Below are positions 1 through 5,224 of a stretch of 5,234 nt of DNA, piece after piece. Position numbers and translations under genes: made by a program. Every line of letters begins with the position of its first letter. Within the stretch, counting starts at the first letter, position 1. Source of the DNA: Campylobacterales bacterium. Its GTDB lineage: Bacteria > Campylobacterota > Campylobacteria > Campylobacterales > JALSKU01. The notes below the pieces were generated by a model. That model had not been told where the DNA came from. It made no database searches and saw nothing but the letters and a program-made list of their open reading frames with translations. The DNA is taken from the NCBI GenBank assembly GCA_027038235.1, contig JALVXV010000007.1:1-5234 (forward strand). Reading direction: 5' to 3'.

Positions 1-2
1 CC

Positions 3-221
3 GTTAAAGCTACCAATATCCAAGAGTTTAAATTTAAGTCAAATAGAACAAATATAGTGCTTGGATACTATAAAGATGGAGAGTTTAAAGTAACTAGAGA
101 TAATAAAATAGGCTCAGGAATGCTTTTACCTCTTTATGAGAGCAATGCAGTTATGGTTACAAAAGAGGGACAAAGTATGGTGAAAGTGGGAGATGAGGTG
201 GAAGCGGTGCTTCTTAGATGA
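3..221 (+). CDS. moeA: Molybdopterin molybdenumtransferase MoeA, C-terminal end (5' partial)
   Basis: The reading frame is open from the window edge to the TGA at 219-221 and gives the last 72 residues. It contains the run GSGMLLPLYESNAVMV and ends VGDEVEAVLLR, which fits the C-terminal beta-barrel domain (domain IV) of MoeA/gephyrin-type proteins: a conserved GSGML.PL..SNA block followed by a 'V..GD.VEA.LL' tail. In this family MoeA inserts molybdate (or tungstate) into adenylylated molybdopterin in the cytoplasm. The catalytic domains lie upstream of the window, so full function cannot be checked. It is followed on the same strand by a molybdate/tungstate importer, so uptake and insertion of the metal look co-transcribed. 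Its stop codon falls inside a heptamer repeat array. The family call is fairly sure; some genomes carry several moeA paralogues, and this end alone does not separate them. Confidence 0.8.
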   Translation, partial: VKATNIQEFKFKSNRTNIVLGYYKDGEFKVTRDNKIGSGMLLPLYESNAVMVTKEGQSMVKVGDEVEAVLLR

Positions 222-252
222 AAAATTAAAAATTAAAAATGAAAAATTGAGG
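218..252. repeat. Tandem heptamer array, ATKAAAA family (five units)
   Basis: Five consecutive 7-base units read ATGAAAA, ATTAAAA, ATTAAAA, ATGAAAA and ATTGAGG (the last degenerate). The first unit contains the TGA stop of moeA (219-221). Translated in the wtpA frame, the array produces a KLKIKNEKL-like peptide, which wrongly extends wtpA upstream. A second array of the same family lies at the wtpC end. The last unit contributes the GAGG that probably serves as the wtpA ribosome binding site. Confidence 0.75.
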
Positions 253-261
253 AAAATGGAA

Positions 262-1215
262 ATGAAGAGGCTTTTTTTGGTTTTGATGATTTTGGTTGTA
301 GGATTATTTGCTAGAGAAAAGATTGTGGTGTTTCATGCGGGGAGTTTGTCTGTGCCTTTTGCTGAGATGGAGAAGGTTTTTGAAAAGATGTATCCCCAGT
401 ATGATGTGGTTAGAGAAGCTGCAGGGAGTAGAGCATGTGCAAGAAAGATAACAGATGTTCACAAACCTGCCGATGTGATGGCAAGTGCGGCTTATAAAGT
501 GATAGACAATCTTTTAGTGCCAAATTATGCAAAGTTTAATATACGATTTGCGACAAATGAGATGGCTATAGCTTACACATCTCATTCAAAATATGCCAAT
601 ATGATAAATGAGAAAAATTGGAGCGATATACTTTTAAAAAAAGGTGTCAAGGTAGGTCATTCTAACCCCAATCTTGATCCTTGTGGGTATAGAAGTATTT
701 TGGTAACTAAACTAGCAGGTATCTACTATAATAAGCCAAAGTTTTATGATGAACTCTTTGGATATGGGGATAGTTATACAAATGGGGAAGAGGATAAAAA
801 TAAAGTTATAGTTAGACCAAAAGAGACTGATTTACTTGGACTTTTAGAAGCAGGAGCTTATGACTATCTTTTTATCTATAAGTCAGTTGCCAAACAGCAT
901 GGACTAAAGTATATCTCTTTGCCTTCTAAAATTAGTCTAAAGAGTCAAAAATATGCTAATTTTTATAAGCAGGTCTCTTTTAAAATCACAGGTAAAAAAC
1001 CCGGATCTTGGATAGTAAAAAGGGGTGCTCCTATGATATATGGTATTACAATAGTACAAAATAAAGATGAGAATTTACCAAGAAACAAAGAGGGGGCAGT
1101 AAAATTTGTAAAATTTGTAATATCTTCAAAAGGGCAAGAGATAATGAAGAAAAATGGACAAGGTGTTATCAATCCTCCTATCATAACCGGTGATGCAAGT
1201 TTGCTAGGTAAATAA
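262..1215 (+). CDS. wtpA: Tungstate/molybdate ABC transporter, periplasmic binding protein (WtpA type)
   Basis: Binds tungstate or molybdate in the periplasm and delivers it to the WtpB/WtpC importer. The 317-residue product starts with a cleavable signal peptide (MKRLFLVLMILVVGLFA, likely cut after Ala17; no lipobox Cys). The mature protein opens with the family hallmark VVFHAGSLSVPF (Ala26-Gly27-Ser28) and continues with AGSRA, PADVMASA, FATNEMAIAY, NPNLDPCGYRS and LLEAGAYDYLFIYKSVA. Asp139 (in DPCGYR) and Glu196 (in LLEAG) match in context the two carboxylates that give archaeal WtpA/ModA proteins six-coordinate oxyanion binding; that assignment is by motif, not alignment. The start at 262 is preferred over in-frame ATGs at 193 and 256. 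The GAGGA at 249-253 sits 8 bases before 262, the signal peptide begins there, and the upstream extension is repeat-derived and overlaps moeA. The stop overlaps the wtpC start by one base (TAATG). Tungstate versus molybdate preference cannot be read from sequence. Confidence 0.9.
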   Translation: MKRLFLVLMILVVGLFAREKIVVFHAGSLSVPFAEMEKVFEKMYPQYDVVREAAGSRACARKITDVHKPADVMASAAYKVIDNLLVPNYAKFNIRFATNEMAIAYTSHSKYANMINEKNWSDILLKKGVKVGHSNPNLDPCGYRSILVTKLAGIYYNKPKFYDELFGYGDSYTNGEEDKNKVIVRPKETDLLGLLEAGAYDYLFIYKSVAKQHGLKYISLPSKISLKSQKYANFYKQVSFKITGKKPGSWIVKRGAPMIYGITIVQNKDENLPRNKEGAVKFVKFVISSKGQEIMKKNGQGVINPPIITGDASLLGK

Positions 1216-2216
1216 TGCTTGAAGTAAGAGATCTATTTGTAAAAAAAGGGAGTTTTATTTTGGATAAACTCTCCTTTAGGGTTGAAAAAAACTCATACTT
1301 TGTGATACTTGGAAAAACAGGAAGTGGTAAAACGATGCTACTTGAAAGTATCGCAGGACTTTTAAGTGGCATAAGGGGTCATATATTTTTAGATGGCGAA
1401 GAGATTACATATTTAGCACCTGAGAGAAGAGATTTTGGCTTTGTTTATCAGGATTTTATGCTCTTTTCAAATATGAGTGTAAAAGATAATATTACCTATA
1501 GTTCTAGGTATAAAGATATAAAAGATAGAGAAAATTTGCTTAATGATTTAGGTGAGTTTTTGCATATTAAAAAACTTTTTGATAGAGATGTATCTTTTTT
1601 AAGTGGCGGTGAAAAACAAAGAGTAGCACTTGCTAGAGCAATTTATTCAAGGCCTAAACTTTTACTTTTAGATGAGCCTTTAAGTGCTATTGATCCAACA
1701 CTTAGAAGCTCTATAATGAAACTTTTAAAAGATATAGTTAAAAGATATGATACTACTATTATCCATGTAACTCACAACTTTAAAGAGGCTTCATTTTTAG
1801 CTGATAGGATTGCTGTGATGCTTGATGGAAAGATTTTACAAATCGGTAAAGCAAATGATGTTTTAAATAGACCTTCAAGTATAGAGGTAGCAAAATTTTT
1901 AGGATTTAAAAATATCTTCAAAGGCTCTTTTTTTAATTTTGAGGGAGTTAAAAAAGAGAAGTACTTTTCAGTAGATCCAAACAGAATACTCTTTTCATAT
2001 ACTAAAAATGATAAAGAGTTTTGCGATGAGTGCATAATAGAGAGTGTTGTTGATATTACAGATCACTATAAGGTCTTTGCTAAAATTAAAAAAAGAGTAG
2101 TCTTTGCTAAAATTCCAAAAAATATGTTTGATAGGCTTGAGCTTAAAGAGGGAAAAAGCTGTTTGATGTGTATAGATGATAAAGATATAGAAGAGATAAA
2201 GGGGAATGAAAAATGA
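1215..2216 (+). CDS. wtpC: Tungstate/molybdate ABC transporter, ATP-binding protein
   Basis: Cytoplasmic ATPase subunit that powers oxyanion import. The 333-residue protein has all ABC motifs in order: Walker A GKTGSGKT (33-40), Q-loop Gln79 (YQDFMLF), signature LSGGEKQR (129-136), Walker B LLLLDEP with catalytic Glu154, D-loop SAID (157-160) and switch His187 (HVTH). Residues from about 230 on form a C-terminal extension containing SVDPNRILFS and VVDITDHYKVFAKIKKRV, typical of the TOBE/regulatory domain of ModC/WtpC/PotA-type ATPases. Its start overlaps the wtpA stop by one base, and AGGT lies 5 bases upstream of the ATG, so translation is probably coupled. The stop TGA and last residues (GNEK) lie inside a heptamer repeat array, so the extreme C-terminus may be partly repeat-derived. 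Subunit role is certain; the metal is inferred from the adjacent WtpA. Confidence 0.9.
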   Translation: MLEVRDLFVKKGSFILDKLSFRVEKNSYFVILGKTGSGKTMLLESIAGLLSGIRGHIFLDGEEITYLAPERRDFGFVYQDFMLFSNMSVKDNITYSSRYKDIKDRENLLNDLGEFLHIKKLFDRDVSFLSGGEKQRVALARAIYSRPKLLLLDEPLSAIDPTLRSSIMKLLKDIVKRYDTTIIHVTHNFKEASFLADRIAVMLDGKILQIGKANDVLNRPSSIEVAKFLGFKNIFKGSFFNFEGVKKEKYFSVDPNRILFSYTKNDKEFCDECIIESVVDITDHYKVFAKIKKRVVFAKIPKNMFDRLELKEGKSCLMCIDDKDIEEIKGNEK

Positions 2217-2240
2217 AAAATGAAAAATTAACAATGAAGG
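2206..2240. repeat. Tandem heptamer array, ATKAAAA family (five units)
   Basis: Consecutive units read ATGAAAA, ATGAAAA, ATGAAAA, ATTAACA and ATGAAGG, the last two degenerate. The family is the same as at 218-252, and again the stop codon of the upstream gene (TGA 2214-2216, wtpC) is contained in it. An ATG at 2234 opens only a five-codon frame (MKAKD) ending at 2251, which I regard as chance. Confidence 0.75.
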
Positions 2241-2261
2241 CAAAAGATTGAAAGATCAGCC

Positions 2262-2339
2262 AATCACGAATTACGATCCGAGAGAAGCGACAATTCCGCA
2301 GGAACGAGGACAATCACGAATCACGAATTACGAATTACG
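2262..2339. repeat. Tandem heptamer array, AATYACG family, in two blocks around a 36-base core
   Basis: The left block has units AATCACG, AATTACG (2262-2275). The right block has AATCACG, AATCACG, AATTACG, AATTACG (2312-2339). Between them lies a less AT-rich 36-base core (2276-2311) with the small inverted repeat TTCCGCAGGAA. Read in the wtpB frame, the unit encodes the 7-residue peptide repeat seen as ITNYELR, which creates a spurious N-terminal extension of wtpB. The composition differs clearly from the surrounding genes. The whole 78-base segment looks like a dispersed repeat element sitting in the wtpC-wtpB gap, although only one copy is visible here. Confidence 0.7.
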
Positions 2340-2349
2340 AGACAAAGGG

Positions 2350-3117
2350 ATGATTTATATCTTCTTGCTGCTTGGGGCGGTTATTGTGCTTTTTTTGAGT
2401 ATCCCGCTTGTAAAACTTTTTGTTAGTGTGGGATTGGTTAATATGAGTAAAACTATTATAGAGCCTGAAGTATATAGTAGCATCTTTTTGACTTTGAGGG
2501 TTGCTTTTTTTGGTGTTGTTTTTGTCTGCATTACAGGTATTCCTCTTGCTTATCTTTTAGCAAGGTATGAATTTTTTGGTAAATCTTTTATAGAGTCGCT
2601 TTTGGATATTCCTGTTATGGTGCCTCATACGGCTGCTGGTATTGCTCTTTTAGTAGCATTTAGCAACGGTTACATAGGGGATATTTTAAATTTTTTGCAT
2701 TTGGGATTTATTGATACTACTACTGGTATCATGAGTGGCATGATGTTTTTATCCGCTCCTATTTTGATAAATGGGGCAAAAGAGGGCTTTAGAAAGATTG
2801 ATTATAGATATGAAAATGTTGCAAGAACTTTAGGGGCAAGTAAGATAGAGGCATTTTTTACTATCATTTTACCTATGGCAAAGAGTGATATAATAAATGG
2901 TGCTTTAATGATGTGGAGTAGATCTTTAGGAGAGTTTGGAGCAGTTGTCATCATAGCATATCATCCTATGGTAGCACCGGTTTTGATATATGATAGATTT
3001 AATAATTTTGGACTTAAGTTTTCAGCTCCAGTTGCAGCTGATATGATAGCAATATCAGTTATCATATTTGTTATTATTAGAGCTTTGAATAATAGATATA
3101 GCCTAAAAAGTAAATAG
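2350..3117 (+). CDS. wtpB: Tungstate/molybdate ABC transporter, permease
   Basis: Inner-membrane channel subunit, a ModB/WtpB-type permease of 255 residues. Hydrophobic segments lie at about 2-25, 51-71, 88-104, 127-140, 181-204 and 229-244. The cytoplasmic EAA loop that docks on the ATPase is clear at 155-175 (ENVARTLGASKIEAFFTIILP), followed by the ModB-like SRSLGEFGAV (190-199). The start is uncertain. The ATG at 2350 gives the normal family length and begins at the first membrane helix, but its only purine-rich site (AAAGGG, 2344-2349) abuts the codon with no spacer. A TTG at 2248 with AAGG 7 bases upstream would add 34 residues, almost all encoded by heptamer repeats, and is less likely. 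The gene follows wtpC after a 133-base gap filled with repeats, giving the order A-C-B. Confidence 0.87.
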   Translation: MIYIFLLLGAVIVLFLSIPLVKLFVSVGLVNMSKTIIEPEVYSSIFLTLRVAFFGVVFVCITGIPLAYLLARYEFFGKSFIESLLDIPVMVPHTAAGIALLVAFSNGYIGDILNFLHLGFIDTTTGIMSGMMFLSAPILINGAKEGFRKIDYRYENVARTLGASKIEAFFTIILPMAKSDIINGALMMWSRSLGEFGAVVIIAYHPMVAPVLIYDRFNNFGLKFSAPVAADMIAISVIIFVIIRALNNRYSLKSK

Positions 3118-3135
3118 AGTTTAAATATTTTATAG

Positions 3136-3141
3136 TATAAT
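3136..3141 (+). promoter_or_regulatory. Probable -10 box (TATAAT) for selC
   Basis: A perfect TATAAT lies 24 bases before the first base of the selenocysteine tRNA, within an AT-rich stretch (3120-3165). Initiation would fall near 3148, giving a leader of about 17 bases. No convincing -35 hexamer is visible; weak or absent -35 boxes are usual in Campylobacterota. It lies just after the wtpB stop, so the tRNA need not depend on the wtp operon. Confidence 0.55.
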
Positions 3142-3164
3142 TATCTCAAATTTTGTAAATATTT

Positions 3165-3265
3165 TGGGGGGTATGTGTCCCTGGTGGGCACCACGGGCTT
3201 CAAACCCGTTTGTTCGTGCTGGTGTCAGTTGCGAAGGGAGGTTCGATTCCTCCACCCTCTCGCCA
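3165..3265 (+). tRNA. selC: tRNA-Sec (selenocysteine), anticodon TCA
   Basis: The UGA-decoding tRNA is charged with serine, converted to selenocysteinyl-tRNA by SelA and delivered by SelB. The visible parts are: a 6-bp D stem (GTGTCC 3175-3180 with GGGCAC 3186-3191); an anticodon stem ACGGG/CCCGT (3193-3197, 3205-3209) with loop CTTCAAA and anticodon TCA at 3200-3202; a long variable-arm hairpin (TTCGTGCTG with CAGTTGCGAA, 3213-3235) of the kind found in tRNA-Sec; and a T stem GGAGG/CCTCC (3237-3241, 3249-3253) with loop TTCGATT. The acceptor 3' strand is ACCCTCTC (3254-3261), then discriminator G and an encoded CCA. The 5' acceptor strand is GGGGGGT (3166-3172): seven pairs including two G-T wobbles. 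The expected eighth pair would be T3165 against C3261, a mismatch. It lies directly upstream of selD. Confidence 0.95.
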
Positions 3266-3268
3266 AAC

Positions 3269-3290
3269 GGTAAAATAATTTTTACCTTTT
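3269..3290 (+). terminator. Rho-independent terminator after selC
   Basis: GGTAAAA (3269-3275) and TTTTACC (3280-3286) form a 7-bp stem with loop TAAT, followed by TTTT. It begins 4 bases after the tRNA CCA end. The stem has only two G-C pairs, so it is of modest strength and some read-through into selD is possible. Confidence 0.55.
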
Positions 3291-3324
3291 ATCAAAATTC
3301 ATACAATGCTGTTAGGTTCAAGTT

Positions 3325-3355
3325 TTGAGCTGACATAGATATGCTAGACTACAAT
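3325..3355 (+). promoter_or_regulatory. Candidate selD promoter
   Basis: TACAAT (3350-3355) resembles a -10 box and TTGAGC (3325-3330) a -35 box, but the spacer is 19 bases, longer than ideal. It would give a leader of about 40 bases before the selD ATG. Another TACAAT occurs at 3302-3307. The case rests mainly on the terminator-like hairpin between selC and selD, which would require selD to have its own start. Weak call. Confidence 0.25.
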
Positions 3356-3403
3356 TTCATATCTTCCAATCTAAAAAACAGCAACTCCAACTCAAGGAAT
3401 ATT

Positions 3404-4444
3404 ATGAGAAAGATAGATAATAGTGCAAAACTTACCAAATATGTAAAAGCTGCAGGTTGAGCTGCCAAATTAGCTCCGGAGGAGCTAACACAAGCTATTG
3501 GTGAGCTTAAATGTAGTGATGAAAACTTACTTGTTGATTTAAGTAGCAACGAAGATGCCGCTGTTTATAAGTTAGATGATGATAAAGCTTTAGTTCAAAG
3601 TGTTGATATTATCACTCCTGTAGTTGATGACCCATACTATTATGGGCAGATTGCTGCGGCAAATTCACTGAGCGATATATTTGCTATGGGTGGAGAAGTA
3701 TTGACCGCTATGAATGTAGTAGGATTTGACGGGTGTCATCATGATAAAAGTGTACTTAAAGAGATACTTTTTGGAGCAAAAAGTAAACTTGATGAGTGTG
3801 GAGGAGTACTTGTGGGAGGTCATACCATAGAGACTCCTGAAATGCTTTATGGTCTTAGTGTAACAGGTATCATTCACCCAAATAAGATATACAAAAACTC
3901 TACTGCTAGAGTAGGTGATGTTATAGTGCTAACAAAACCGTTAGGACTTGGAGTACTAACAACTGCTTTAAAAGCTGATATGATAGATAAGAATTTGATA
4001 AAATATATAACATCTTTGTTAGCTCAGCTTAACTATAAAGCTTCTAAGATTATAAAAGATTTTGATGTGAGTGCTTGTACGGATGTAACCGGTTTTGGAT
4101 TTTTAGGGCATTTGCATGAAATGGTAAGAGATGATATATCTTTTATAGTTCAAAAAGATGAAGTGCCTATCATAGAGGGTGCTTTGGATATGGCAGATAT
4201 GGGTATCATACCAACTGGAACTTACAATAACAAAAGTTATCTAAATGATAAAGTAAATTTTTTAAGCGAAGATGAAAAAGATATACTCTTGTTTGATGCT
4301 CAAACTTCAGGAGGTTTACTCATATCTGTTAGTCAAAAAGATGCTAACAAGTTAGTGAATGTCCTAAAAGAGAGCGGTTATGAAAGAAGCTCTATCATAG
4401 CTGAAGTTGTGCCAAGAAATGAGTATCCTATAACAATAAGGTAA
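3404..4444 (+). CDS. selD: Selenophosphate synthetase SelD, selenocysteine-containing (in-frame TGA at 3458-3460)
   Basis: Makes selenophosphate from selenide and ATP, the selenium donor for selenocysteinyl-tRNA. The frame is open from ATG 3404 to TAA 4442-4444 apart from one TGA at codon 19. Read as Sec, it gives AAGU19AAK22, matching the Cys17-x-x-Lys20 active site of E. coli SelD. Other family landmarks are NEDAAV (Asp51), QSVDIITPVVDDP (Asp68), AAANSLSDIFAMGG (Asp91), the GGHT nucleotide motif (138-141), CTDVTGFGFLGH (Asp227) and DAQTSGGLL. The four aspartates fall at the numbers of the known metal-binding residues of the E. coli enzyme. The length of 346 is normal. AAGGA at 3394-3398 lies 5 bases before the ATG; an in-frame ATG at 3341 has no good binding site. 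The second active-site Cys of E. coli (Cys19) is Ala21 here. A SECIS-like hairpin follows the TGA and selC lies just upstream, so this is a true selenoprotein rather than a pseudogene. Confidence 0.95.
3461..3506 (+). promoter_or_regulatory. Bacterial SECIS-like hairpin for Sec insertion in selD
   Basis: Immediately after the TGA (3458-3460) the mRNA can fold into a hairpin that SelB would recognise. The apical stem is a perfect 8-bp pairing, TTAGCTCC (3470-3477) with GGAGCTAA (3481-3488), around a GGA loop (3478-3480). Outer pairings are GCT (3461-3463) with AGC (3504-3506) and CCAA (3465-3468) with TTGG (3498-3501), with an internal loop between. The apical loop begins 17 bases after the TGA and has G in its first two positions, both in line with the general description of bacterial SECIS elements. 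The stem is coding, for roughly LAPEEL, residues 23-28. Confidence 0.8.
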
Positions 4445-4449
4445 CAAAA

Positions 4450-4914
4450 ATGTTAGAAATTTTCGGATATAAAAATATTGATATAAAAAATATAGTTTTT
4501 GACTACAATGGTACTTTGGCAAAAGATGGACAGGTTAGTAGTGATACAAAAAACCTTTTAAAAGAGATTTGCTTAAAATATAGTGTTTTTGTTATCACCG
4601 CTGATACATTCGGTACCGTCAAAAATGAGTTAAAAGAGTTTGACTTAAAGGTTAAAGTTTTATCAAGTAATGATCATACAAAAGAGAAGATGGAGTTTTT
4701 ATTAAATCTTAAAAAAGAGATAACAGTTGCCATAGGAAACGGTAATAATGATAAAAGTATGCTAGAAAATGCTACCTTATCTATAGCGGTTATGGGAGAT
4801 GAGGGATGTTCAAAAGAGGCGATTTTTGCAAGTGATATTATCTGTAAAGATATAAAAAGTGCTATAGAGTTGCTTCTGTATCCAAAAAGATTAATAGCAA
4901 CCCTAAGAAGATAG
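4450..4914 (+). CDS. HAD-fold protein, soluble P-type-ATPase-like (hydrolase or phosphatase of unknown substrate)
   Basis: A cytoplasmic protein of 154 residues with all four HAD motifs: I, FDYNGTLA with nucleophile Asp18; II, VFVIT with Thr50; III, a Lys in HTKEKMEF (Lys78 or Lys80); IV, AIGNGNNDKSML with Asp101. There is no cap domain and no membrane segment. The usual second Asp of motif I (DxD) is Asn20, giving DYNGT, which resembles the DKTGT of P-type ATPases more than ordinary phosphatases; small proteins of this kind are annotated as 'soluble P-type ATPase'. Without the general acid, phosphoenzyme turnover may be slow. The ATG is 5 bases after the selD stop, with AAGG 8 bases upstream, so it is probably co-transcribed and translationally linked with selD. 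A role in selenium metabolism is possible only by position. Substrate unknown. Confidence 0.82.
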   Translation: MLEIFGYKNIDIKNIVFDYNGTLAKDGQVSSDTKNLLKEICLKYSVFVITADTFGTVKNELKEFDLKVKVLSSNDHTKEKMEFLLNLKKEITVAIGNGNNDKSMLENATLSIAVMGDEGCSKEAIFASDIICKDIKSAIELLLYPKRLIATLRR

Positions 4915-4915
4915 A

Positions 4916-5188
4916 CTATTTAATGGTGATAATTTTGCCTGTGTAACCGGCTTTTTTTATAGCATTTAACAGCTCCTTTTTTGTGGCAATTTTATCATCA
5001 AACATTACTGTAGCTTTTTGAGTGTTGAGTTTTACTTTTGCTTTTATTACACCCTTTGTCTTTTTTAAACCTCTTTTTATAGCAGTAGTACAAAGCGGAC
5101 AAGTCATACCGTCAATTTTGATAATCGCAATTTTTACTTCGCCAAATAAAAAAACTCCCAGCCCAATCAATAGTATTAATTTTTTCAT
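4916..5188 (-). CDS. Exported heavy-metal-associated (HMA) domain protein, MerP-like
   Basis: The 90-residue product has an N-terminal signal peptide (MKKLILLIGLGVFLFG, cleavage near residue 16) followed by one HMA domain. The metal site is GMTCPLC, with Cys30 and Cys33, in a beta-alpha-beta-beta-alpha-beta layout ending KELLNAIKKAGYTGKI, as in MerP and CopZ. The signal peptide points to a periplasmic chaperone or scavenger, MerP style, rather than cytoplasmic CopZ. Binding of Cu(I) or Hg(II) is likely from the family, but the metal is not determined. The start has GGAG 5 bases upstream on the minus strand (5194-5197 of the + strand). The gene converges on the HAD gene with one base between the stops and no terminator visible in the gap. 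No transporter partner lies inside the window; one may lie on either side of it or elsewhere. Confidence 0.85.
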   Translation of the reverse strand: MKKLILLIGLGVFLFGEVKIAIIKIDGMTCPLCTTAIKRGLKKTKGVIKAKVKLNTQKATVMFDDKIATKKELLNAIKKAGYTGKIITIK

Positions 5189-5202
5189 AATCTCTCCAAT
5201 AT

Positions 5203-5224
5203 ATACCCTGCCCAGTAGGGATAT
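5203..5224 (-). promoter_or_regulatory. Possible metal-sensor operator upstream of the HMA gene
   Basis: On the minus strand the sequence TACTGGGCAGGGTA (5204-5217), extending to CCCTACTGGGCAGGGTAT, is a G-rich core bounded by TACT and GGGTA. It stands out in an AT-rich leader 15 bases before the HMA start. It resembles the G-tract operators of CsoR/RcnR-family metal sensors, but the symmetry is imperfect, and a clear -10/-35 pair is not resolved around it. This is a suggestion only. Confidence 0.25.

Noticed and set aside
193..261. Upstream ATG for wtpA at 193
   Set aside because: It overlaps the moeA end by 29 bases, and its extra 23 residues are mostly translated heptamer repeat placed before an ordinary signal peptide.
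963..2243. Minus-strand open frames within and across wtpA and wtpC
   Set aside because: They lie opposite well-supported genes, show no recognisable motifs and are explained as antisense shadows in AT-rich DNA.
2262..2339. A small CRISPR-like array
   Set aside because: The units are only 7 bases, directly tandem, and the single 36-base interval is not a spacer between longer repeats.
3122..3165. Direct repeat TAAATATTTT at 3122-3131 and 3156-3165 around the selC -10 box
   Set aside because: It is a pure A/T, self-complementary word in an AT-rich leader and can easily arise by chance; no further copies were noted.
3341..3403. Earlier in-frame ATG for selD at 3341
   Set aside because: It adds 21 residues of Asn/Ser-rich sequence, has no good ribosome binding site and overlaps the candidate promoter; 3404 has AAGGA at proper spacing and gives the usual family length.
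3404..3460. selD as a pseudogene broken by a nonsense TGA
   Set aside because: The TGA is at the known Sec/Cys catalytic position, a SECIS-like hairpin follows, tRNA-Sec is adjacent, and the rest of the frame is intact.
4900..4935. A shared bidirectional terminator between the HAD and HMA genes
   Set aside because: Only one base separates the stops, and no stable inverted repeat with T-runs is visible around the junction.
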